DNA from: Flavobacterium sp.
Lineage (GTDB): Bacteria > Bacteroidota > Bacteroidia > Flavobacteriales > Flavobacteriaceae
Length of the DNA stretch: 64,000 nt
Assembly (NCBI RefSeq): GCF_028689845.1
Contig: NZ_JAQVCH010000004.1
Location: forward strand, 1-64,000
Reading direction: 5' to 3'
Positions within the stretch are counted from its first letter, which is position 1. Each line of letters starts with the position of its first letter. The notes below the pieces were generated by a model. The model saw only the letters and a program-made list of their open reading frames with translations, did not search any database and was not told the origin of the DNA. Shown here one piece after another: positions 52,586-61,586 of this stretch. The position numbers and the translations under genes are program-made.

Positions 52586-54568
52586 ATGAAAAATAGATTT
52601 TTAACAGCAAGTTTTGCTATCGTTTTAGTTGCCGCTTTTTTTGGTTCATGTAGACCAAAAAATACTAGTGATGCCGTAAGTGGCGATGCCGCTTCTAAAG
52701 TTTATGTAGCCCCAGGAAAATATGACGAATTCTACAATTTCGTTTCTGGTGGTTTTAGTGGACAAATGAGTATTTACGGACTACCAAGTGGTCGAATGCT
52801 TAAAGTAATTCCTATTTTCTCTCAGGATCCAGAAAGTGGATGGGGATTTAGTGAAGAATCAAAACCAATGTTGAATACTTCTGAAGGATTTATTCCTTGG
52901 GATGATCAACATCACCTTGAATTATCTCAAACTAATGGAGAAGTAGATGGAAGATGGATTTTTGCAAACGCAAATAATACACCACGGGTAGCGAGAGTTG
53001 ATTTAAAACGTTTTAAAACGGCAGAAATCATTGAATTACCTAACTCAGCAGGTAATCACTCTTCTCCTTTTATTACAGAAAACACTGAATATGTAGTCGC
53101 TGGAACACGTTTTGCTGTACCAGGTGATTATGAAAATGGTGATGTGCCAATTAACACGTACAAAGAAAATTTTAAAGCTCACATCAGTTTTATCAGTGTT
53201 GATAAAGAAACAGGAGGAATGGATATTGCATTCCAATTGCGTTTACCTGGAGTAAACTTTGACCTTTCTCACGCAGGTAAAGGAAAATCACATGGCTGGT
53301 TCTTCTTCTCTTGTTATAATTCAGAACAAGCTAACACGCTTTTAGAAGTAAATGCATCTCAAAATGATAAAGATTTTATCATGGCAGTAGACTGGAAAAA
53401 AGCAGAAGAGTACATCAAAGCTGGTAAAGGAAGAAAAGAAAAAGCTAGATATGCTCATAATACTTGGAATGATGAAACACATACTGGAACTTCAGTAATT
53501 AAAGAAGAAGTTTTAGTATTAGATGCAATGGAATTAAAAGACATTTGTTATTTAATGCCATGTCCAAAATCACCTCACGGTTGTGACGTTGATCCAACTG
53601 GAGAATACATTGTAGGTTCTGGAAAATTAGCTGCTTTAATCCCAGTATTTAGTTTTGATAAAATGACCAAAGCTATTGCAAACAAAGATTTTGAAGGTGA
53701 TTACGAAGGAATTCCTGTATTAAAATATAACTCTGTTTTACATGGAGAAGTTCAAAAACCAGGATTAGGACCATTACACACTGAATTTGACGGAAAAGGA
53801 AATGCTTATTCAACAATGTTTGTTTCTTCTGAAGTTGTTAAATGGGATATTAAAACACTTAAAGTGTTAGATAGAGCTCCAACCTATTATTCTGTTGGTC
53901 ACTTAATGATTCCTGGTGGGGATTCAAGAAAACCATTCGGAAAATACTTAGTAGCTTATAACAAAATTACGAAAGACAGATATTTACCAACAGGACCTGA
54001 GTTAACTCAATCTGCTCAATTATATGATATTAGTGGTGATAAAATGCAATTATTGTTAGATTTCCCAACTATTGGTGAACCTCACTATGCTCAAGCAGCT
54101 CCAGCGGATTTAATTCGTAATAATGGACAATTGAAAATTTATGACATTAATAAAAACGAACACCCAAGAGTAGCAAAAGGAGAAAAAGAAACTAAAGTAG
54201 TTAGAGAAGGAAATAAAGTGCATGTTTACATGACTATGGTTCGTTCTCACTTCTCTCCAGATAATATTGAAGGAATTAAAGTTGGTGACGATGTGTATTT
54301 CCACATTACGAATCTTGAACAAGATTGGGATGTACCACACGGATTTGCAATTAAAAATGCTCCAACTGCTGAATTGTTAGTGATGCCAGGTGAAACAATG
54401 ACTTTATACTGGAAAGCAACAAAAGTAGGTATTGTACCATTCTATTGTACAGATTTCTGTAGTGCGTTACACCAAGAAATGCAAGGATACATTAGAGTAT
54501 CTCCTGCAGGAAGTAATGTGCCAATTTCTTACAGCTTAGGTACTAATTTACCCGCTTCTTCTAAATAA
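52586..54568 (+). CDS. nosZ: nitrous oxide reductase, clade II (Sec-dependent)
   Basis: NosZ reduces N2O to N2 with a four-copper CuZ site and a CuA site. The 660-residue protein has a lipoprotein-like Sec signal with FFGSC (Cys22), without a twin-arginine motif, as in clade II. The beta-propeller has histidine-bearing loops (WDDQHHLELSQ, HAGKGKSHGWFF, SPHGCDVDPTGEYI, GLGPLHTEFDG, GEPHYAQAAP) and the C-terminal cupredoxin has CuA residues Cys621, Cys625, His629 and Met632 (CTDFCSALHQEM). It lies between the cytochrome and a membrane protein, with an attenuator-like hairpin after it. Confidence 0.97.
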   Translation: MKNRFLTASFAIVLVAAFFGSCRPKNTSDAVSGDAASKVYVAPGKYDEFYNFVSGGFSGQMSIYGLPSGRMLKVIPIFSQDPESGWGFSEESKPMLNTSEGFIPWDDQHHLELSQTNGEVDGRWIFANANNTPRVARVDLKRFKTAEIIELPNSAGNHSSPFITENTEYVVAGTRFAVPGDYENGDVPINTYKENFKAHISFISVDKETGGMDIAFQLRLPGVNFDLSHAGKGKSHGWFFFSCYNSEQANTLLEVNASQNDKDFIMAVDWKKAEEYIKAGKGRKEKARYAHNTWNDETHTGTSVIKEEVLVLDAMELKDICYLMPCPKSPHGCDVDPTGEYIVGSGKLAALIPVFSFDKMTKAIANKDFEGDYEGIPVLKYNSVLHGEVQKPGLGPLHTEFDGKGNAYSTMFVSSEVVKWDIKTLKVLDRAPTYYSVGHLMIPGGDSRKPFGKYLVAYNKITKDRYLPTGPELTQSAQLYDISGDKMQLLLDFPTIGEPHYAQAAPADLIRNNGQLKIYDINKNEHPRVAKGEKETKVVREGNKVHVYMTMVRSHFSPDNIEGIKVGDDVYFHITNLEQDWDVPHGFAIKNAPTAELLVMPGETMTLYWKATKVGIVPFYCTDFCSALHQEMQGYIRVSPAGSNVPISYSLGTNLPASSK

Positions 54569-54582
54569 TAATCATAGAAATG

Positions 54583-54617
54583 AGGGAGCAATTTAAAACT
54601 GCTCCCTTATTTTTTTA
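54583..54617 (+). terminator. hairpin terminator or attenuator after nosZ
   Basis: AGGGAGCA (54583-54590) and TGCTCCCT (54600-54607) form an 8-bp stem with a T-rich tract after it. Lying inside the nos gene row, it may terminate most transcripts and lower expression of the maturation genes relative to nosZ. Confidence 0.75.
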
Positions 54618-54628
54618 AAAATCTTAAA

Positions 54629-55213
54629 ATGAAAACATCAAATTTAACTTTGGCTTCAAAAGTTATGCTTTTGATTGTAGGTTTACTTTTTATAGCTTCT
54701 TTATTTATGCCCTTATGGAGAATCGAATTAGATGCTCCACAATATCCAGAAGGATTAACATTGCAGTTACACGCCAATAAAATTGCAGGTGATGTGGATA
54801 TTATTAATGGTTTAAATCATTATATCGGAATGGCAACTTTGCACACAGAGAATTTCTTTGAATTCACGATTTTACCTTATATATTTGGTGCGTTTGCCCT
54901 GATTGCATTAGTTTTAATTTTTGTGAATAATAGAAAAGCAGTTTTAGGCTTTTTAGTTACTTATGTTCTCTTTATTATTCTTTCTGCGATAGATTTTTAC
55001 AGATGGAATTATGAATACGGACATAATCTTGATCCAAATGCGGCAATTATAGTACCAGGAATGGCCTACCAACCGCCTTTAATCGGATTTAAACAATTAT
55101 TAAACTTTGGAGCTTTTTCAATTCCTGATACAGGAGGTTGGTTGCTAGCCGGAGCTGGACTCTTATTAGCATTAATTGTTCTTAAAGAATTTAAATTTAA
55201 AAAAACAGTATAA
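54629..55213 (+). CDS. nos-cluster membrane protein
   Basis: A 194-residue protein with four hydrophobic helices (about 12-32, 85-105, 108-128 and 165-188) and a soluble loop at 33-80 rich in His and Asp (HANKIAGDVDIINGLNHYIGM). It is in the same place in Bacteroidota clade II nos clusters, between nosZ and nosL, and has no known biochemical role; a part in copper insertion or electron transfer is possible. The nosL start overlaps its stop by one base. Confidence 0.82.
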   Translation: MKTSNLTLASKVMLLIVGLLFIASLFMPLWRIELDAPQYPEGLTLQLHANKIAGDVDIINGLNHYIGMATLHTENFFEFTILPYIFGAFALIALVLIFVNNRKAVLGFLVTYVLFIILSAIDFYRWNYEYGHNLDPNAAIIVPGMAYQPPLIGFKQLLNFGAFSIPDTGGWLLAGAGLLLALIVLKEFKFKKTV

Positions 55214-55632
55214 TGAAAATTTTATCTTATTTTTTACTTCTCTCAATCGTAATTTCTTGTGGAACTAAAGAAGTTGAACCAATTAAATTATCCGCCTATG
55301 GTTGTGAATATTGCAAAATGAAAATTGCAGACGGAAAATTTGGTGCCGAATTAATTACGGCCAAAGGAAGAGTATATAAATTTGATGATATGCATTGCAT
55401 GATTAATTATCATAAGGAGAATGTTTCCACAAAAATTCAATCTTTTTATATTCATGATTTTAATCAAAACAATGTACTTATTCCAGCTGAAACCGCTTTT
55501 TATATTAAAGGAGGCGAAATCAATAGCCCAATGCACGGCAATGTAATTGCAGTACAAACTAAAGAAGAAGCGGAAGAATTAGCTAAAAATTTTAAGGCAA
55601 CTCCAAGTTCTTGGAGTGAAATTATTAAATAG
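55213..55632 (+). CDS. nosL: NosL copper chaperone lipoprotein
   Basis: NosL binds Cu(I) and supplies copper to NosZ. The 139-residue protein has a lipobox (VISC, Cys16), the metal site YGCEYCKM with its CxxCxM motif, and KFDDMHCMINYH further along. It is coupled with the membrane-protein gene before it, and 6 bp separate it from nosD. Confidence 0.93.
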   Translation: MKILSYFLLLSIVISCGTKEVEPIKLSAYGCEYCKMKIADGKFGAELITAKGRVYKFDDMHCMINYHKENVSTKIQSFYIHDFNQNNVLIPAETAFYIKGGEINSPMHGNVIAVQTKEEAEELAKNFKATPSSWSEIIK

Positions 55633-55638
55633 AATTAA

Positions 55639-56868
55639 ATGAAATATTTTTTAATTATACTTCTTCTTTTCTCTTTTTCAATTCATGCAAATACCATTCA
55701 CGTCGGAAAAAATCATCCGATTAAATCGGTCAAACAAGGAATTGCATTAGCTAAAGATGGTGATACCTTAATGGTTCACGGCGGAATATACAAAGAAGGA
55801 AATATAATAATTGATAAAAAAATCGTCTTTATAGGTAAAGGTTTACCTGTTTTAGATGGTGAAAAAAAACATGAAGTGCTTTCTATAAAAGCAGATAGTG
55901 TTGTAGTAGATGGTTTTAAAGTGATTCGTTCGGCTTATGCAACCATTACTGACCCATGCGGAATCAAAGTGTATAATAAACAATATGTGGTTATTCAGAA
56001 TAATGTTTTAGATGATAATTTTTTTGGTATATATCTACAAAATAGTAAAAATTGTACCATAAAAAACAATTATTTAAAGGCTTACGGAAAGGAAGAACAA
56101 CAATTAGGTAATGGAATACACTGTTGGAAATCAAATGATATTTTAATTATTGGCAATCGTATTGACGGCCATCGAGACGGAATTTATTTTGAATTTGTAT
56201 ATGATTCTTTAGTATGGAGAAACATCAGCATTAATAATATTCGGTATGGATTACACTTCATGTTTTCTCATAGTGATACGTACATTACCAACATTTTTAG
56301 AAATAATGGTGCTGGAGTGGCCGTAATGTATAGTAAAGATGTAAAAATGTTTAATAATCATTTTGAAGAAAATTGGGGCGATTCTGCTTATGGGTTATTG
56401 CTAAAAGACATTTCAGATAGTTATATTTTTAACAACACCTTTGCCCGAAATACTTCTGCCATTTATATGGAAGGAGCTTCAAGAAATAGAATAGAAAAAA
56501 ATGTTTTTTTATCCAATGGTTGGGGATTGAAAATTCAAGCAAGCTGTTTGGATAATGAAATTGTCAATAATAATTTTTTAAAAAATACTTTTGATATAAG
56601 CACCAACGGAAGTTTAGTCTTAAACACATTTAACTCTAATTATTGGGATAAATATGAAGGCTATGATTTAAATAAAGATGGAATTGGCGACGTGCCTTAT
56701 CACCCATTAAGTTTATTTGCCGTTTTAACTGAATCAACTCCATCAGCGATGCTCTTATACAGAAGCTTCATGATCACACTATTAGATAAGTCTGAAAAAA
56801 TCTTACCAAGTATCACACCAGACAACTTTATTGATAAAACGCCATTAATGAAATCGTTGCCACTATGA
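55639..56868 (+). CDS. nosD: NosD, periplasmic copper-maturation protein
   Basis: A 409-residue periplasmic protein with a signal peptide (MKYFLIILLLFSFSIHA) and right-handed beta-helix repeats (carbohydrate-binding and sugar-hydrolase-like fold), with repeated short Asn-rich turns (VIQNNVLDDNFFGIYLQNS, NRIEKNVFLSNGWGLKIQ). With NosF and NosY it helps insert the CuZ cluster. It overlaps the nosF start (ATGA). Confidence 0.93.
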   Translation: MKYFLIILLLFSFSIHANTIHVGKNHPIKSVKQGIALAKDGDTLMVHGGIYKEGNIIIDKKIVFIGKGLPVLDGEKKHEVLSIKADSVVVDGFKVIRSAYATITDPCGIKVYNKQYVVIQNNVLDDNFFGIYLQNSKNCTIKNNYLKAYGKEEQQLGNGIHCWKSNDILIIGNRIDGHRDGIYFEFVYDSLVWRNISINNIRYGLHFMFSHSDTYITNIFRNNGAGVAVMYSKDVKMFNNHFEENWGDSAYGLLLKDISDSYIFNNTFARNTSAIYMEGASRNRIEKNVFLSNGWGLKIQASCLDNEIVNNNFLKNTFDISTNGSLVLNTFNSNYWDKYEGYDLNKDGIGDVPYHPLSLFAVLTESTPSAMLLYRSFMITLLDKSEKILPSITPDNFIDKTPLMKSLPL

Positions 56869-57587
56869 TTGAAATAAATAATTTAAATAAAAAATTCGGA
56901 AAATTAGAAGTTTTAAAAAATGTTAATCTTTCGTGTAAAAAAGGACAATGTATTGCTTTAATTGGACCTAACGGATGTGGAAAAACAACCCTAATAAAAT
57001 CAGTTCTTGGAATGGTTTTGCCAGATAAAGGTTCGATAGAATTTAATGGTAAATCAATTTTAAAAGAGTATTTATACCGTTCAAGTATTGGTTATATGCC
57101 GCAAATTGGACGCTATCCTGATAATATGACAATTGGTCAAATTATCGATATGATTAAAACAATTAGAAATTCGGACGAAGCATTAGATGAAGATTTATTA
57201 CATGCGTTCGAACTTGAAAAAATGTTTGATAAAAAAATGCGAACGCTTTCTGGCGGAACAACTCAAAAAGTAAGTGCAGTTTTAGCTTTTTTATTTAATC
57301 CAGAGGTGTTAATACTAGATGAACCTACTGCTGGATTAGATCCATTAGCATCAGAGATTTTGAAAGAAAAAATTATCAAAGAAAAAGATAAAGGAAAACT
57401 AATTTTAATCACTTCCCATTTGTTGAGTGAATTAGATGATTTGATTACCGAAATTATTTTCATGCAAGAAGGTGAAGTGCATTTTCATAAAAAAGTAGAC
57501 GATTTAAAATCTGAAACAAATGAAGATAAAATTTCAAAAGCAATTGCTTCCGTGTTGAAAAGAAATGTATATAACAAAAAAGTATAA
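56865..57587 (+). CDS. nosF: NosF, ABC transporter ATPase
   Basis: A 240-residue ABC ATPase with Walker A GPNGCGKTT, signature LSGGTTQKVS and Walker B VLILDEPTAGLDP, followed by a switch His at ITSHLLSELDD. It energises NosY for NosZ maturation. Start overlaps the nosD stop. The 89-bp gap to nosY holds no other gene. Confidence 0.94.
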   Translation: MIEINNLNKKFGKLEVLKNVNLSCKKGQCIALIGPNGCGKTTLIKSVLGMVLPDKGSIEFNGKSILKEYLYRSSIGYMPQIGRYPDNMTIGQIIDMIKTIRNSDEALDEDLLHAFELEKMFDKKMRTLSGGTTQKVSAVLAFLFNPEVLILDEPTAGLDPLASEILKEKIIKEKDKGKLILITSHLLSELDDLITEIIFMQEGEVHFHKKVDDLKSETNEDKISKAIASVLKRNVYNKKV

Positions 57588-57676
57588 TGTTAGGATTGTT
57601 GGTTTATAATTTCGCGTTATTATTTTCATTAAATTTTAACGAAGTTAACCCACAGCCCACAACCTAAAATCTGATT

Positions 57677-58444
57677 ATGAATAGAATTATAAAAATCATA
57701 TTACTCGATATTCTCAAGAATAAAATAATCATAGCTTACACTTTGATTTTAGCAATTTTATCTTGGAGTTCTTTTGCTTTAGAAGATAACTCATCAAAAG
57801 GTATTTTAACTATTTTAAACGTAATTTTATTTACGGTTCCTCTAGTTTCCATCCTTTTTTCAACAATTTATCTCTATAATAGTTCAGAGTTTGTTGAACT
57901 TTTATTAAGTCAACCCATTAAACGAAAAAAGATTTGGATTAGCTTATTTCTGGGACTTTGTTTTTCCATGATACTCGCTTTTTTTGTCGGAGCAGGAATT
58001 CCCTTATTAATCAATTCTCCAGATAGTGTCGGAGTAATGATGCTCATTAACGGTTGTTTTATCACCGCAATTTTTACAGCCCTAGCATTTTTAAGTTCCA
58101 TTTTGACCCGTGATAAAGCAAAAGGAATCGGAATAGCCATTATGACTTGGTTGTTTTTTGCACTTCTTTTTGACGGATTAGTTTTGTTTTTATTATTTCA
58201 ATTTCAAGAGTATCCTATAGAAAATGCAATGGTCGGAATTACCGCATTTAGTCCAATTGACTTAGCTCGAATTCAAATTTTATTACATCTTGACGTATCG
58301 GCCATGATGGGCTATACTGGAGCTATCTTCAAAGAATTTTTTGGAACTTCAACGGGTTTAATTATCTCTTTTTTATTATTGATATTATGGATAATTGTTC
58401 CGTTTTTCGTTTCCTTAGTCAAGTTTAAAAATAAAGATTTATAA
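57677..58444 (+). CDS. nosY: NosY, ABC transporter permease
   Basis: A 255-residue inner-membrane ABC-2-like permease with six helices and the motif VELLLSQPIKRKKIWISLFLG after the second helix. It partners with NosF and NosD in copper-site assembly. The truncated globin starts 13 bp after its stop, so it is in the same transcript. Confidence 0.92.
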   Translation: MNRIIKIILLDILKNKIIIAYTLILAILSWSSFALEDNSSKGILTILNVILFTVPLVSILFSTIYLYNSSEFVELLLSQPIKRKKIWISLFLGLCFSMILAFFVGAGIPLLINSPDSVGVMMLINGCFITAIFTALAFLSSILTRDKAKGIGIAIMTWLFFALLFDGLVLFLLFQFQEYPIENAMVGITAFSPIDLARIQILLHLDVSAMMGYTGAIFKEFFGTSTGLIISFLLLILWIIVPFFVSLVKFKNKDL

Positions 58445-58457
58445 CCTAATCTTTTAA

Positions 58458-58832
58458 GTGATGAAAAAAGATATCCAAAATAGAGATGACATCATCAAAT
58501 TAGTTGATGCATTTTATATAAAAGTAAAAGCAGACGATCTCCTTGGAAACATTTTTACAGACGTGGTTCATGTAAATTGGGAAACGCACTTACCCAGAAT
58601 GTATGATTTTTGGGAAAACATTCTTTTTTGTACAGGTAATTTTGATGGAAATCCGATGATGACGCACAAAGCATTAAATCAAAAAAAACAAATGGACTTT
58701 ACTCATTTTAACCGTTGGAATAGTATGTTTAAAGAAACAGTGGATAGTTTATTTAAAGGCGAAAAAGCCACTGAAATAAAAAACAGAGCCATGAATATCT
58801 CCAAAGCAATGATGGATAAAGCATTAAGTTAA
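58458..58832 (+). CDS. group III truncated haemoglobin
   Basis: A 124-residue globin of the trHb3 type: IIKLVDAFYIKVKADDLLGNIF, then VNWETHLPRMYDFWENILF, and THKALNQKKQMDFTHFNRWNSMF with the probable proximal His (HFNRW). trHbs bind NO and oxygen. It sits at the end of the nos operon and before ric, so it may scavenge NO during denitrification. Function is inferred from the place and family. Confidence 0.9.
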   Translation: MMKKDIQNRDDIIKLVDAFYIKVKADDLLGNIFTDVVHVNWETHLPRMYDFWENILFCTGNFDGNPMMTHKALNQKKQMDFTHFNRWNSMFKETVDSLFKGEKATEIKNRAMNISKAMMDKALS

Positions 58833-58843
58833 AAAGTGTTAAC

Positions 58844-58888
58844 TATGATTTGACGCATAGATTTTTAGCCCAATTCTTCTTAAATTTG
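58844..58888 (+). promoter_or_regulatory. operator and -7 box of ric
   Basis: TATGATTTGACGCATA (58844-58859) matches 13 of 16 bases of the nos/decarboxylase operator, and its centre is exactly 29.5 bp upstream of TAAATTTG (58881-58888), a perfect -7 box. It partly overlaps the usual -33 region, so activation is more likely than simple blocking, but either is possible. Confidence 0.78.
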
Positions 58889-58941
58889 AACAGTTTGTAA
58901 ACGAAATACAAGCTGTTTTTTTTAATTTAAATTTTATAAAT

Positions 58942-59664
58942 ATGAATGTTTTAGAACAACCTACAATTGGAGAATATGTGGCAAAGGATTTTAGAACCGC
59001 TGCCGTTTTTTCAAAATATGGTATTGATTTCTGTTGTAAAGGAAATCGAACGATTGAAGAAGCTTCTGAAAAAAAAGGATTAGATTTCAATCAAATTGAA
59101 CAAGAGGTTACTCAAATTTTAGCGACACAAGCCACCAATACCATCGATTTTAATTCATGGCCATCCGATTTGCTGATTGATTATATCGAAAAAACACACC
59201 ACCGTTATGTCGTAGAAAAATCGGCAGTTTTAGTTCCGTTTTTAGACAAATTAACCAAAGTACATGGTGGAAATCATCCAGAATTGTTTGAAATTCATGA
59301 ACTTTTTGTTGGATGTGCAAGCGAATTAGCTCAACACATGGTTAAAGAAGAGACCGTTTTATTTCCGTTTATTAAAAAAATGGAAAATGCAATCAGAACA
59401 GGTCAAGCTATCGAACAACCGCATTTTGGAACGGTAGAAAACCCGATTGCCATGATGAAACATGAACACGAAAATGAAGGTGATCGTTTTGTAAAAATTG
59501 CTGCATTAACCAATAATTACACACCACCAGCTGATGCTTGTAACACCTATAAAGTTACGTTTGCAATGTTACAAGAATTTGAACAAGATTTGCATAAACA
59601 TATTCACTTAGAAAATAATATTTTATTTCCACGTGCTATTGCGATGGAAAGTAGATTCAACTAA
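58942..59664 (+). CDS. ric: iron-sulfur cluster repair di-iron protein Ric (YtfE/ScdA)
   Basis: Ric repairs Fe-S clusters damaged by nitric oxide or oxidants. The 240-residue protein has an N-terminal ScdA-like domain with the Cys pair IDFCCKGN (Cys31, Cys32) and a hemerythrin-like domain with metal-binding His and Glu (THHRYV, MVKEETVLFPF, MMKHEHENEGDRF, HKHIHLENNILFPR). It has its own promoter with the shared palindrome, and ends in a bidirectional terminator. Confidence 0.94.
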   Translation: MNVLEQPTIGEYVAKDFRTAAVFSKYGIDFCCKGNRTIEEASEKKGLDFNQIEQEVTQILATQATNTIDFNSWPSDLLIDYIEKTHHRYVVEKSAVLVPFLDKLTKVHGGNHPELFEIHELFVGCASELAQHMVKEETVLFPFIKKMENAIRTGQAIEQPHFGTVENPIAMMKHEHENEGDRFVKIAALTNNYTPPADACNTYKVTFAMLQEFEQDLHKHIHLENNILFPRAIAMESRFN

Positions 59665-59698
59665 GAATACGCATTTATAATAGGTTTTTAATTCAACT

Positions 59699-59736
59699 AA
59701 AAATCACTTCAAATATCTTTTTTGAAGTGATTTTTT
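59699..59736. terminator. bidirectional terminator between ric and the nor operon
   Basis: AAAAATCACTTCAAA (59699-59713) pairs with TTTGAAGTGATTTTTT (59721-59736), a stem of about 15 bp with A and T runs on both sides. It terminates ric rightward and the nor operon leftward. Confidence 0.9.
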
Positions 59737-59780
59737 AATTAAATAGTAAACGAGTTTGCTAGTTTGTTAGCTTTTAAAAT

Positions 59781-61577
59781 TTAAAAAGAAATAGCGTTTA
59801 TTTCAGCTTTATAAAAATCAAGTTGTTGATGAATGCTGTCATCATTAGTTTTGAAAAAAGCACTAGTTTTAAGTAAATTGTGATAATAATCAATACCCAA
59901 ATTTATGTTATTTCTATACGTATTCCATTTTTTTAATTGATTAGCCGTTACTTCATCTGTAAAAGTGCTAATTTCATTTCTTAAATAGTCTACATACATT
60001 TTTAATTCTTTGACAAACAAGTTTGGGCGATTTTCTTGCAACATCACATTGGCATTTCCATAAATGTGTTGCACCATATCTTTTAGTGAATATTCGCTGT
60101 CAAAATAGGCTAAGTTTGGCCCTGGACAAATCACGACACCCTGTTGTTGTCCTTTTATTGGTAAATTATTTTCAAGATAGGAGGAATTCGCCAATCCAAC
60201 GCAAAGACACGCTTTTTCAGTGATTTTTTGTTGTTTAATTTCAAATTCCTTGAGAGAAATTTCACTTTTTTGTTGGTCTAACTTGTCTAATTCTAAATCT
60301 TGGTATTTTTTTGAAGCCGTACAAATCCCTTCTTTATTATAGGATTTGTTTAAAGCTAAAAACTTTTTCGGACAAGAACTTCCTGCTTTATGATCATTAA
60401 TTCTTTTTTGTTTCCAAAAATCATTAGAAACCCCTTTAATCGAATTAAAAGGAACGCCCAAAGGTGAAATGTTACTCAGATAAAAGTCTTTTTCTTTGGC
60501 TTCTGCTAATAACTTTCTCGTTTCTGCATCTACAGAAGTGGCTTCTGGTACTAAAAGAAATGGCGAACCCCAACCAATTGAATCCAACTGATATTCTTCC
60601 AATAAAAAGGCGTGTTCTTCTGCAGTTCCAACACCACCTTGAGCGGTGAATTTTATTGGTAAAGCGGCAGTTGGCAATGGAAGTTGTTTTAACGTCAATG
60701 CTTTTATCAATAAATCATGTGTAGATTGATGTAATTCGCTGCGTTTTTCTTTAAAATCTTGTAAAATGGGACCCATTAAAAAGCCTTCGGTTGCAAATGC
60801 ATGGCCGCCACAATTCAAACCCGATTCAATACGGTATTCTGAAACCCATAATCCTTTTTTGGCTAAAAAATTCCCTTGAATCAAAGCCGAACGATAATCA
60901 CTTACTTTGAGAATTATTTTTTTTCTAAGCAAACCATTTGTGTCAGGATAAAAATCGGGAAAACTTTCAAAATAGCTGTATAATCGCGGATTCATTCCAG
61001 CCGATAAAACGACAGATGAACTTAGATTGCTGTTAGCGAAACCTCTCAAAGCAGCATGAGCATCGTTAAATTCGATTGGTAATTGTTCGCCATTTTCAAA
61101 GTTGTCTTTATCCACTTTTGTCATAATATTGACATCAATTTCACCCAAAGAAATATTATTTTCAATAAATTGAACTAAGTTATCTTTCATCGATATTCCT
61201 TCGTCAATAAATTCTTGTAATCCTTTTTTTAAATCGGATTTGTTGGGTAAAAGAGCGATATAGTTTTCTAAAGCAGTTTTGCTTTCAGCTAAATCTTTTT
61301 TAAATTTTTCAAATTTTTGATTCACAATACTATCCATGGTATTGAGATAAGTTGTGATTCTTTTTGCTCTATAATCTTGTATTTTCTGTGTGATTTCTTG
61401 ATAGGGAATACTGAACTTTTCACTGTAAAAAGCTCTCATTTTCTCTATTAAATCATCGTCTGTTATAGAAACAGTAGAAGAAATTCCATATTGAGCCACT
61501 CGAATAGGGCTATCAATGGTAAAAGCCAATCCCATCACTGGAATATGAAAGGAATGACTATTTTTTTTGTTTGACAT
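59781..61577 (-). CDS. uncharacterised nor-operon protein, TIM-barrel-like flavin-type fold with Cys motifs
   Basis: A 598-residue soluble protein with no name I can give. The first half has strand-loop sequences resembling FMN-binding barrels of the nitronate monooxygenase or glutamate synthase kind: VMGLAFTIDSPIRVAQYGISS (split into barrel start), VVLSAGMNPR, GLNCGGHAFATEG (251-264) and KFTAQGGVGTAEEHAFLLEE (309-328), ending GWGSPFLLVPEAT. A Cys set follows (Cys402, Cys419, Cys457, Cys459, Cys484), which might hold a metal or Fe-S cluster. It starts 9 bp after norB, so it is in the nor operon. Substrate and activity are unknown. Confidence 0.75.
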   Translation of the reverse strand: MSNKKNSHSFHIPVMGLAFTIDSPIRVAQYGISSTVSITDDDLIEKMRAFYSEKFSIPYQEITQKIQDYRAKRITTYLNTMDSIVNQKFEKFKKDLAESKTALENYIALLPNKSDLKKGLQEFIDEGISMKDNLVQFIENNISLGEIDVNIMTKVDKDNFENGEQLPIEFNDAHAALRGFANSNLSSSVVLSAGMNPRLYSYFESFPDFYPDTNGLLRKKIILKVSDYRSALIQGNFLAKKGLWVSEYRIESGLNCGGHAFATEGFLMGPILQDFKEKRSELHQSTHDLLIKALTLKQLPLPTAALPIKFTAQGGVGTAEEHAFLLEEYQLDSIGWGSPFLLVPEATSVDAETRKLLAEAKEKDFYLSNISPLGVPFNSIKGVSNDFWKQKRINDHKAGSSCPKKFLALNKSYNKEGICTASKKYQDLELDKLDQQKSEISLKEFEIKQQKITEKACLCVGLANSSYLENNLPIKGQQQGVVICPGPNLAYFDSEYSLKDMVQHIYGNANVMLQENRPNLFVKELKMYVDYLRNEISTFTDEVTANQLKKWNTYRNNINLGIDYYHNLLKTSAFFKTNDDSIHQQLDFYKAEINAISF

Positions 61578-61586
61578 AGTTTTATA

